Below are positions 11,710 through 22,815 of a stretch of 64,000 nt of DNA, one piece after another. How positions within the stretch are numbered: the first letter of the stretch is position 1; every line of letters starts with the position of its first letter. Below the pieces are notes generated by a model. That model was given only the letters and a program-made list of their open reading frames with translations, was not told the origin of the DNA and searched no databases. The position numbers and the translations under genes were made by a program. This DNA is from Clitopilus passeckerianus (lineage: Eukaryota; Basidiomycota; Agaricomycetes; Agaricales; Entolomataceae): positions 675,925 through 739,924 of the forward strand of contig CALYLX010000156.1 in NCBI GenBank assembly GCA_944990035.1. Reading direction: 5' to 3'.

Positions 11710-14700
11710 CTAGCTAGTCAACATCTGTGAACACCGCGACTCTATAAACTTAATAATCTCCTCCACAAAATACGGATTATACACCATCGCACCCATAGGA
11801 AGCGAATCCCTTCTCTCCCCTCTCCCCGTCCTCTGCAGCCTCCGAATCTTCTGACGCGCCTCCCCAGAACAAATCAAATCCGCCGCACTCTTCAAACGCT
11901 GAGCCGCCACCCTCGACCCAACCTCCGCAAACGAATTCCATATCTGCCAAACAACCATAACGATATCGAGTATATCCCAATTCACCTCCTCAGAAGGCGC
12001 ATCCTTCCACCACTGACATATCTGTTCCGTGTATTCCGAGAATTCTTCAGCGGTAGCGTCCTTGATCACCGCCTCCTCGAAGGGTCCATTCCTTTCGATC
12101 GTGTAGAGGATATATTCCAATGCATCCCGGATGTCCCTCGTATTATCAAGAGACACCACCGACAATTGGAAGCGTCGAAGAAGCTGTGTGGATAAGGCAG
12201 CAACGCGAGTAGCCTTCACTCCCATGTCCAGCGACGGCCCATCGCGAAACATCTGAGCCGCATCCCCTATCACAGGTTCAAACCGCCCAATATATTCAAA
12301 GAGCCGTGTGAGGCTCCCAGATGGCCGTTGGAATTTCGAGTCCCCATAGGTGTCCACCAAAGTCGCCCTCATTGCAACCATCACAGCAAGAGCAATCCAA
12401 GAGGTGTTCGAAGGCTCGTTGAAGCACGACCGAATCCCATCAGCCAGCTTCAACGCAAACGTCGTCCAGAAATCCTCGAGTTTATCCGTATTATACACGT
12501 TTTTCTCGGAACTCTGGGGCCGAATGTGGATGTAGAGGTATTCCCGAACGGCATTACACCAGCTCGTGTTGATAGGGATCGAATCACTATTCATCAACAG
12601 CGCCAAAAGTGCTTTTGAACCCCTCGGTGAAGCCTTCCAAATCTTCTCCGTCGACGTCCACCCGTCGAATTTTGCTCGCTTGGCGATGTACTCTATAGCA
12701 GAGATAACATCCGGGTTCTGTTTGTACGCCAGATGAAGCCAAATGGTGACAATGGAGTCATACATCGGGATTTTAGTGCTGAGGGAGAGCTCATTCTCAT
12801 CCAACCGGCGGGTGAGCTTGTCCATGCCAACTGGGCCCGCCGGGATAAAGGCACCAAGTCGGTTATGTCTAGCAAGAAATTTGGTGACAACGTGGCTTGT
12901 GCGTTCATATTCAAACGCGAGCTCGTCAATGGAAACCTTGAGGAACATCGAGATGGCACGATGACACCTGGTTGCTGCAAGCGTTTCCAGTTGCATTGGG
13001 GAGGTAGGGGAAGTTTTGTCGAGGAGGGGAGATTGATCATGGGACTCTTCGTCAAGGAGAGCTTGCGTGGCTGGATCGATGTTCGGCTGTGCGTATCCGG
13101 TGGTCTGTATTCGATTGTACAGATACGCAGTAACATTGAGCTCACAAAGAGCAAGGGCGGAGACTGCGTATGGGTGCTTGTGGGGTGCCTGTGCTACGAG
13201 GTTGAGAAGGGTATCGCGGACATGTTTAGGGAACCAAGATGTGCGCGAGGTCTTCGTCAAGTCGAAATAGAGTGGCCGTTCTGTCAGCATGAATGCCAAC
13301 ACCCACAACGCCCTGGAGCAAGCAACCACACACCGCTCTCGGTGCTTGTCATTGAACCAGGGGTTTCCTGCGTTGCCCATCAAGGAGGCGATCCTGGCAA
13401 TAATATCCAATTGCGGATTTGACGTTTCCAAGATAGGTTTGACGAGGTAAAAGTTACCCTCCCGTAGGCCGTTGGGGCCATATACCGCGTCAGGTACAGC
13501 TTCCACGAATGGAAGTAGCTGAACATCGTCCGTCAAGGACGATAATACCCAGGTGATAGACTGCGTGTCTCGTTGCACGCTGTCCTTCTGTGAAGCACCA
13601 ATGACTTCATCTGAAAGGTTACGAGGTTTCTCCCCAATATCGAGGTTCGAAGAGCCTTGGTCGTGTCTTGGGAAGGGAAAGGGGTTTGGGATGTATGAAT
13701 GGGCAACACTGATGACAGTATCCATCCTCCGCCTCGTAGATTGTGCTGTTTGTAGAGAATAGTCAAAGATGGGGAGGATGGGGCGAGTTGCTACATGTTG
13801 GGCGTGGATGATTGCTCGTGAAACGTTGTGTTCAGACGCCGTCCAAGCATTTTGGACGACTGGGATCATCGACCGTGCGAGCACCTGCCAGGCTTTCCAT
13901 GCGATGGGAGAAAAGGGAGTTTGGTATGGGGAGTTGAGGGCAATTACTGGCCAAACGGTAAAGCCCAGGTAGGCGATGGTGACAATCGACAATACGGCCG
14001 CGACAAGCCAAGTTATGATGGCGTTCACTTCATGCAGGAACGCAACCAGGCCACCAAGAAATAGGAAAAGAGATAGGTGAAGAAGAGATGGTATGACATT
14101 GACGATGGTGTGCATGCCGAAATCCTTGAGGCCAATGTACAGGAAGGAGAACAACCGGGCGTGGGCCGTGGATGAGCGGAGCAAGCCAGTTTTGTGTAGA
14201 AACTGGCGGCTCCATTGCTGCACAAAGGTAGCGAGGAATGCGCAGGAGATGGCGAGGAGGAGGCTCATGAACCATAGGATATTACATGCTACGGCAGATG
14301 AAGATGGGGTGAATTCGTCTTTGGGTGTCGACTGCGTGGAATTTTGACCCGTGGATAGGGAACGTAGTTGCTCTGAAATTTCGTACAGGAGGAAGGCTGA
14401 TGCTTCCGCGGGATCTTCTTGCAGCTTCTGGTAACTTTCAATGACGAATGCTGTGAGGACAGCTGAATATAAACCAGACTGATTTTGGCCCACATGTTAA
14501 GGAATTACTGCAGAGAAACGAAAGGTCCCTGAAGACTCACAAAAACAAGTGTTACATCCATGTCTTCCTTCCAACTTTTAACGAGGCCCTCATCGTATTG
14601 TTGGGCCTCTTGAACGTAGACCTCCCAAAGCCTGCCACAGGCTTCATCGTCAGACTGGGGCCTAGGGTCTGGCAGAGTTTGTTAGTATCGCCATAGGCAC

Positions 14701-14738
14701 CAGATTCCTATACGGTCGACCTACGTACGGGTGGCCAT
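11710..14738 (-). CDS. DUF6535-domain membrane protein, paralog C
   Basis: Third copy of the family, again with three exons: a short first exon (MATH...), a second with YVQEAQQYDEGLVKSWKEDM, and a long third exon from 14478 down to 11710. I chose the start at 14738 because ATGGCCACCC joins in frame to the second exon through an intron with GTACGT and CCAG borders. The membrane region repeats that of A and B (CNILWFMSLLLAISCAFLA, then a segment around LFLFLGGLVAFLHEV). At about 985 residues it is more diverged from A and B in the C-terminal half than they are from each other. It contains an extra ~40-residue segment with SHDQSPLLDKTSPTSP. Function unknown. Confidence 0.85.
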
Positions 14739-15251
14739 GTAAGTGGTTAAAGAAGAGTGGCTCCTGATTGTCTTCAATCCATCTGGACCCACAACATGTA
14801 ACGCCTCGTGGCTCCGTTGAGGATGGACCGACGATGACCGAAGCCGTAATTGTGAAAGTGAGGGCTGCACGGCTCAGCTAGCGCAACGGTCATGATGGAA
14901 GATGTGGAAAGAGCGAAGATGGGGCCAACATTCTAGCTCGCCTGCTGATTGGTGGAATGAAAACATTGTCCCCCCTCAAAAATGATCACATTGAGGGACA
15001 AGTACAACGTCCATTTTTATATACCCAGTCGGGTGGACCATATATGACGATGGTGACGGCTCTCAAAGAGCATCCCTTCATGACCAGTTGCAAGTTTATA
15101 AACTGAGACATTTGACTGTCCTCTCCACAGGCCTGTTTCCAAGATGTGCTCAAGTTAACCACTATTAATTAATTTCGATGACTGTGCTAAGTAAAATATA
15201 CAAGAAAATATCATATCCCAAGATCCAGCCTAGAGCTAAACACAGTATCCT
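14739..15251. other. intergenic stretch upstream of paralog C
   Basis: About 0.5 kb between the start of DUF6535 paralog C and the 3' end of the Nbs1-like gene. No coding exon is seen. It should hold the promoter of paralog C and the 3' UTR of the Nbs1-like gene. Confidence 0.45.
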
Positions 15252-18200
15252 TCACCGTCGTTTAGATTTCGCACCAAACCCTTTAAACACCCCATCATCA
15301 CTATCATCGTCAACAGTAATAATCGGCTTCTTCCCCCTGGCGGTGACTCGCGCGTTAGACTGCTGGGATCTAGACTTCGTCACCGTGTTCGTAGCCAATG
15401 TTGCTGTGTCATCGTCAACGTCCATAATATCATCGTCCCCTCCCATGTTGTCATCTTCGTCAGAGTCGTCAAGGAATAGTGGTTCGGGTGCCTCGGATTT
15501 GACCTTTCGTCCCACTGGCCGCTTTGAGGGTGCAGCAGCTGCAGCGCGTGAGGAACCACGACCGGTTTTCCGACCCTTAACTGGAGCAATATCTTCCTCC
15601 GAGTCCGAAAATTTGGCGGGAGCCTGGGTCTTCGTGGATGGAGGGCGCTGTTGTTGGTTTGACGACTGAGGGACGTCTTCACTGGACGACTGCTGGGAAC
15701 GGCCTTGTTGTGTTGTTCCACTCGTCCAGTACGCTGCCAACGGAATAAGAGTCACACTATTACAAGTCATACTATGATCTTACCTGCACCTATTCCGTAA
15801 TCATTGGTTTCAGGAGCAAACAGCTGAACCGGTGCCGACTGTGGCACATTTTTCTATCAAGGGCAGAAGTTAGCATTGACACCACTCGGGGAAGATGTGA
15901 ATTTTTACCCTTCTAAACTTCTTGAAATTCGGCAGACCGTTCCAGGCTGGGTCGGGTGCTTGACGTCTGCCATCCAGCGCGCTGCGATTGTAGGCAGGCA
16001 ACTCAACGATAGTCATAAAATTACCCCGAAGGCTGCTGTCATCCCCAAACTCCGCAAGCAACTTCCATTCATCCGCTGGGTTGGGTCGATCGATATTCGG
16101 TTTCGAGATCTTCAAGTTGTTGAAGTCGCGATCGAACTCGTCTTCCTTCTTCTTCCCCTTCTTTGTGGATGCAAGCGCTTTCAGGAAAGCATGATCTTGA
16201 TCGGGTTTGCCAGGTTCTGCACCTGTTTTGGCCCCTTTCTTCGTGGCAGTGGAAGGGGGTTTGTTTGTTACACCAGTATCTGTTGCAGTGCTCGGTGGCT
16301 TGTCATGACCCCCAGTAGCTCCTCGATCCGTCCGACCCACAGCGTTGACATTCTCTATCGCTCGTCGCTTTGATGGTTGAGCACTGGTAGGAGCATCATC
16401 CTCATGTTCCATGTTTTCGTCCAGGTCCTGTAGCGGGCGTTTGTTGCCAGGTAGATTGACAGACGGCATCTGCGACTCCTCCTCTTCCTCCTCTCGGAGA
16501 ACACTCAGGTTCTGAGCCCTTCTCAACGGACCATTCTGACCAGAACCTCCCTGTGTCTGGGACTGAGTCTGACTGGTGGCCGTATAATTACCGCCCTGCA
16601 CTTCATCGAACGCGCTTTCATCAAAGGTTTCCTGTCCACTCGCGTCAAATAGCGCTTTGAACTTCTTCAGCGGTGGCTCTGATTCGATCGGGGTCTCCTC
16701 GATCCCCCAGAGTGCTTGAGACGCTGCAACATCTGGTACACCGCCCACAGCACGACGTTTCAATTTTCTAGGGCGGTTCGGTGTGGGAGCCTATCAAGAG
16801 GAAACGTCATCAGCTACCATACCAGGAATCCGCAGAGGGAAACAAAAAGGAGGCATAATGTGCCTTACCGTCAGATCCATAATAATGGGCGGTGGTGGTG
16901 GCGTATTCTGGCGCGGAGGTTCGAGGTCAGGCACTGCATCAATGATCGACGAGGGATCGTCGAGACCAGTAACGACTGGCATCCCAGCATTGACTCTTCT
17001 CGTCAATGCCTAGAAAAGAAATAACCTGTTACTGCTTGCCAGAAAACATGAGGCCTATGTTATCGGACTTACCCTTCTCGAACGCACAGGAGCCTCCGAT
17101 TCCTCGAGGCCGGTGCCAGGCAGTGGAATATCAAGGGTTGTAGGTTCCGAGACAGCCGAAGGTTCTTGTGAAGGCTGAAGGGACGTGGCTCGTCGAACCA
17201 ATTTCCGGCGAGGCTGTGATCCCTCCTGCACATCCTCTAAAGCAAGAGAAGTCTCGGGCGTTGAGGAAGATCCATCCACTGGCCCAGAGAATGTTTCACT
17301 TTCTGGAAATGGTGAGCATCTCAAGTAGGAATATGAACTCGTTATTACCGCACTAACCTCGTAGAATGGTGCCTCCGACCAACAAGGAGGGGTTGGTCTC
17401 AATTATGACCTGAACGACTTGTTCAGGGGGTATGAACCCTAACTGATAACTGTGTAAGAGATGAATTAGATAGTTGCCTTCTAGATGCAAGGCAGAGAAC
17501 CTACGACCCGGCCTCCTGGAGCAAGTCTTGCAAGCCATCCTTTCCAACCGCCGCCTGGATAGATAATTGTTTGCCAATGATGACTTGCGTTTTCCCTTCT
17601 TTGGCCTGACCCCTAGCTAAAGCTTTGTGGAACTTTGCTCTGCCGGAGTGTGGATCAAAGGCCTCAAAGGAGCCTGCTCCTCGCTCGATCATTTCTCGAA
17701 AGTCACCATCCAACTCTCGTCCTTTCTCGTCTACACAAATGAACCGAAAGGGGGCCAGCATCGAGTGGCGCTCTTCGTTTGGCTGCCAAGTCCTTTCGAG
17801 TCGCTGGTTTTCTTGAACAGAGTCAGAAAAGTCCGGAAGGTATTTGCTGGTCAAAGGGAGGGCGAAATTCTCCTCGAGGGCAGATTGGCCTAGTTTGATG
17901 ACTTCGTTTAGCCAATCAATTTTGGCAAATTCACAAAGCGACAGCAATGAAGCGGCAAACGTTGCATTTGCTGATAGTGTCGAGCACAGATGGTGAGTAA
18001 CTTTCCGATTGGTATCATAAACGACATGGATCCCTGACATAAAGTTAGCTACGCGAAACCAAAAAAGCGACAAGTTACATACCCAAAGCAGCACAAGCTG
18101 CTAGTGATACAGATGGTTTGCCACGAATAGGTGCCACATAACAGCATACTTCCCTCCATTCAATCCTAAACGTTATTGTGAGCCAGGGTACCGGGCAATA

Positions 18201-18681
18201 GACATGAAGTGGCGGTTACAATACGTGGAGTCCGTTTATGAGAGCAATGCCATCTCCATCGTAGAGCTCATGTGGGGAGTTTGACATAATATTATGCATC
18301 TCTTCATTTCTCTTCAGCTTCAGTGCCTTGTCCTTCTTGTTGATGAATTCTAGCCTTGGGCGACTTTCGGGATCCATCTGAAGAAACAAGAAAACACCCA
18401 TGAGCCAGTTGATTCATGGAGGATATCGTGACCTACCACGTCGTTTTCACTAAAGCTCCCCACGATGAATTCTCCAAGACTACTTGAAATCTTCTTGTTA
18501 TTGACAATGAGGGGACATCCCTTTCGGCCTATTCCATACGTCTTCCCGGGTTTCAAGAGCTTTGATTCTGCATTACAGGGTCGTTATTACAACAATAGGC
18601 GCAGGCAATAAGTTAAGGCGTACTGGTAAAGTCTGTCCCTGCTGCAACCTCTCCGTCAAAGGGCCCATTCAGCACCCACAT
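15252..18681 (-). CDS. Nbs1/nibrin-like subunit of the MRN DNA-repair complex
   Basis: About eight to ten exons on the minus strand. The start at 18681 gives MWVLNGPFDGE, then an FHA domain with the diagnostic YGIGRKGCPLIV. A BRCT-like region follows (around GIHVVYDTNRKVTHHLCS). Next comes a long polar, disordered region rich in Ser, Glu, Asp and Lys. Near 15910-15950 the motif LPNFKKFRRVKI matches the NFKKFKK-type Mre11-binding site of nibrin. The C-terminus ends in an acidic patch and VFKGFGAKSKRR, which resembles the Phe-x-x-Phe ATM/Tel1-binding tail. In the known complex Nbs1 brings Mre11-Rad50 and the checkpoint kinase to DNA double-strand breaks in the nucleus. The order FHA, BRCT, Mre11 motif, Tel1 tail is complete. 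Exon borders in the middle are approximate. Confidence 0.88.
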
Positions 18682-19180
18682 GGCGCCACACTGTTCCGTT
18701 CAAAGTGACCCTTTTGTGAGTACTTAATCCGAAGGCTTCGATGTCCGGTCGGCTTAAGCTCTAGGAAATTCGACAGCCAAGTGCAATGGCGTCCAGTACG
18801 ATATATAGCTGAGCAAAGAGTTCTCAAAGACCTGCACCAGACAAGGTAAAGGTCATTTGAGAATGACACTTCGAGGTTCGGACGCGACGGTCACGCCGTT
18901 ATGCTGTTTCTGTCACGCGTTCGTGACGAAGGGTCTTGACCATTTGGCATGCTCCTGCTCGGTTTTGTAGAGTCTGGAATCTGACGAAGGAGGGTAAGGG
19001 TAATTGTGGAGCGATGAGCACTCTTAGGCAGGTCGTCAAGTAAATTGGAACATTAACCACGATATCGATACCGAAAACATGTATACTTAAGTGTTAATTT
19101 ATGATAATGAGTTTGAAAATGGTACGAAAGTTGATAGGATAATAAGGTACGAAAAATCATCAGAGAAAAAACTGAAAATA
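18682..19180. other. intergenic stretch between Nbs1-like and KDM4-like genes
   Basis: About 0.5 kb. It holds the 5' flank of the Nbs1-like gene and, near 19020-19180, an AT-rich 3' flank of the demethylase gene. No further gene is recognised. Confidence 0.5.
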
Positions 19181-22100
19181 TCATGAAGGTGTAGCCATGA
19201 GAGCCTCAGGCGATTGCTTGGAGATTGCAGCAATAATTATGTTGCGAATCTCGGGATTAGCGTCCAATAATTTAGCAAGTTGATCAGGCTGCATATTTGC
19301 AAGTGCAGCGAGATCTACCGATTCCGGGTCTCCCTCCGCAGGCTCAGCCGTTGTTTGGATGTCACCTTCAGTAGGAGGAGCCAGAGCCTCCGGTGGAGGC
19401 GGCGACGTGGGTGCTACTTGTTGCTGCCCTGCTTGGTAGTATGGAGGGGCCTGTTGCCAACCTAGTTGTTGAGCATGAGGATATGGGTGCTGAGCATAGG
19501 CGTACGGGTTGTACTGCATCCCAGGTGCATAATACCCAGGGTATCCATATGCCTTCGCATAATTATTCCAATACTCGTAGGCGGATGCCGCTCCGCCATT
19601 AGGATATGTCGGATTAGCTGAACCCTCCGGTTGAGTCGAAGATGATGCAACTGCATTATTCGGGTCGTTTGCGGCAGCAGCGAGTGTTGTGTACGTTTGA
19701 ACCGGAAGTCCAGCTTGGGTAGCTACAAAGGTTAAATTTTGAACGCGTGAGTCCCCAAGCACGGAAGATAAATTCCAACGACATACTTTCGGGAATAAAA
19801 GCCGAGGGTTTCTGCTGCACGGGACCTTCTGTGCTGCCGAAAACGACACTTCCCCACTTAAACTCCCTCTTGGTGCCACGATCCCACAAAACCTCGACAG
19901 AGCAGGTCTCCTCAATGACCCTGATAAGTGATACTTCGAATACGCCAGAGCTAACTCGAATCTTAATTCGCGCCATGGTTGGTAGAGATAAGAGATCAGC
20001 TCTGATCCTATCCATCTTGTTGGCCTTCTTAGCAGCAGCGATAGCCTGTGAAATTGTTAGCACTTCCGAAAACATCCAAAGGGATGGTACTTGACGTACA
20101 GGGTTATGTTGTGAGCATAGAACTTGAACTTCAAGTTTCTTGATAATTTTAAGCACTGTTGAGTCACTAAGCGAGGGCGTAGCATGGTCAGGCGTTGTTC
20201 CATTGTCAGACGAGGTGGGTTGAGTATGAGCAGGGGTATCAAGACCCAGTGACGCAGCCTCCGTTCCTGTGGGCACGGACGTGTTTGATGGCTCAAGCAA
20301 AACGACTTCCTTCTCAACCTCTCGGGTCTCCGAAAATAAAACGCCGTTCAAACATTCGCGGGCACATGATACGTGGAAAGCCTTTGGACATTTCCCTTTC
20401 GTGCACTGGATCGGCGCCCCGTGAGCTTTAGGGCGGTTCTTCGTACACACCGAGCATTTCTACGCAACCAGACAACATCAGCAAACTAATTAATCACGCA
20501 AGATACGATGGTGGCTTACCAGGTTCCACCTATCCTTCACAATTCCATCAACGCCGAATACGAACGTCTCTTTCGCACCATCCACACCATTCACGATTTC
20601 ATCAACCCATGTTTCAGGCACGACGCGAGCGCAATACTCGTGGGCCAGCCACTGCTTCGGATTCCCAGCGGCATCTAGAGCATCCTTGCGATTGGTAGGG
20701 GGTTCGTGGACACGGAGAAGTCCTTCCTTGTGCATCGAGACACAGAGACAACAGGGGAATGGTTGTTCAGCAGGTTTGGGCGTAATTTTCAAGGTGAGTG
20801 AGACCTTTCCTGTCGGCGCTTTCAATGCTGGATCGGAGGTAGGCGGTGAATGCTTAAGCGACGAAAGTTTGATTTTGAGCTTTTTAGACCGTTGCTCATC
20901 ATCAATAACGTCTGCCTTGCGCTTCTTTGCCGATTTCGGAGGTTTCGCCGAGGGTTGCCCATCTTCAACCTTCACAGGTGGCTCGACGGCTTTCTTAGGC
21001 GAACGCTTGGGTTTCGGAGGTTCGACTGATTCGGGAGCTGCTTCTTCTATTTCTTCGGCAGCCGCATCTGCAGCACGGTCATGCAGAAGCTGGTCAACGT
21101 CAATCCTGACGCTGAAGGATTGTTCAGTATATTGAATGAATAATAGAAGCATAAAACATACCTATCACTTATACACTTGCAGGCCTTGGCCCGACGGCCC
21201 AGCTCTAGCCAGCTGTCTAGGGCAAAATTGACACTTTCCGCGCAGTTAAACCCAAGGTTGAAACCGGCATGATACCCTCTTGGGAAGGTGATGACGAATT
21301 CACCAGCTTGTTGCACAAGATAATTGGGTCGGACGGACGATTGAGCAAGAAGGGTAGGCGAGGCAAGGAACGACTTGTGTCTCAAGAATTGAGGACAATG
21401 GGAAGTGTCCTTCGGGAAGTAACCTGAGATGAAAAGATTAGTGGACATTCAATGATTGAAGACAGCTCGTACTTCGCATCGTCTGTTCTAGTGCGTTGGC
21501 CCTTCCCTGAGGAATGGCATACCAGAACTTTGGTGCTCCAAAGTGAATGTAGTTAATGCTGAAGAGGTCCATATCTTCAACATGCCAAGCGAATGTGGCT
21601 CGCCACATCCCAAAATACAGATACGGTGTATTGACACCAGGAAGTCCTTGGTTGTCGGCGGGTAAGAGTCTTGTAAGAGTTGATTGTAGATGTGCAACAT
21701 TCCACGACTGGGTCTCTTCGGTGAACAAGGATCCTACAGATGAGTAGATTAGCATAAGGGCGATACGAGGGAATGAGCGATGACGAACCAGCGGAGTCAG
21801 CGCCATACCAAGCTGGCTTTCCAAGGCCTAGATTGCGCCAATACTTCCTCTCCAATTCCTGGCAGAACTCGCGGGTGTAATCCGTCACATTTGTATCTGA
21901 CGGTAGCCAATCCTTATGAGGGTCGAAATTGCTAAGAAACTCTGCATCTTGAGCTTGCTTCGCTGCTGCTTCAGCATGCTTCTCTTCGGCCTTCTTGCCA
22001 ACTCGCCGCCGTTTGGCTTTGGGTTTATCGTCCGCGGCCTCGTCGACAGTTTCCGGTAATAGATCTGCATTTTGAGAGGCAGGAGAAAGGGGAGGGTCTG

Positions 22101-22815
22101 CTGGAGCTACTACGATGGGGTTCAACGTATTGGATCCCTCGACGTTCATTGCTCCATCGTCATCCTCGACCTCTTGTTTAATGTCCATTTTGACACTGGC
22201 GCCACGAGTTCCGTTGTTTCTTCTGGTTGCTCTTGCTCTTGTAGGTTTAGCCCGGGCATTGGCTCCTCTACCGTGAACGCCGACTTCCCCAACACTAGGT
22301 GCCCTGAAGTCCTCTTTCGCGCAGAGTTCTGCCCACTCGCGAACACTCATGAACTTGCGCTTTTCTATGTTCTCTTGTCGAAACAGGCCTCCTCTCCCAA
22401 ACATATGCTGTTCAATGGGTCTTTGTATCTTCACAGAAGATAGCTGGTCCTTGAGCGGAGGTAGAGAGTCGGTCCTGTGGAATATGATAGTCAATGGGCT
22501 ACGCAAAATGGAGGATCTTTTTACGCACCATTCCTTGGGCGGTATTATCTTTACGATACCACTTCTCATCCCCCACCCTTCAATCCTCGTCACATATTGC
22601 TCAAAATCCTGAAACTCCTCCATTGTTGGCTTGAACACCGGAATGCCACGATGGGCTAATGGATCATCTTCCGGTGTTAGCCATGTCTTGCTATCCGAGT
22701 TTGGCGAAGGTGGTAGTTGAATGTCTTCAGCTCCGTAGAAATGGTCAGGTTGGGCTGGAAGCTGGGGCGAAGGCGATCTACTGGGCTTGAGAGAAGGTGA
22801 AGGTGATAATGACAT
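19181..22815 (-). CDS. JmjN/JmjC/PHD histone lysine demethylase, KDM4 type
   Basis: Multi-exon gene on the minus strand starting at 22815. Near residue 50 a JmjN domain is visible (GIPVFKPTMEEFQDFEQYV). A Ser/Lys-rich linker follows, then the JmjC domain: WHVEDMDLFSINYIHFGAPK gives the first two Fe(II) ligands (His, Glu), APKFWY the cosubstrate Lys, and YHAGFNLGFNCAESVNFA the third His. Downstream are an extended PHD region (PCCLCVSMHKEG ... NRPKAHGAPIQCTKGKCPKA) and a possible Tudor-like stretch (KIRVSSGVFEVSLIRVIEE). The tail is rich in Tyr, Gln and Pro, and the last ~60 residues look helical. KDM4/Rph1 enzymes remove methyl groups from H3K9 and H3K36 using 2-oxoglutarate. All metal-binding residues are present, so it is probably active. 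The exact substrate is not shown by sequence. Confidence 0.9.

Larger units (their letters stand above)
1038..14738 (-). repeat. array of three DUF6535 paralogs in the same orientation
   Basis: The genes at 1038-4289, 5282-8205 and 11710-14738 share exon plan, orientation and domain order. They differ at many residues and have unrelated intergenic DNA. This fits tandem duplication followed by long divergence. A single unrelated hydrolase gene interrupts the array between B and C. Confidence 0.8.
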
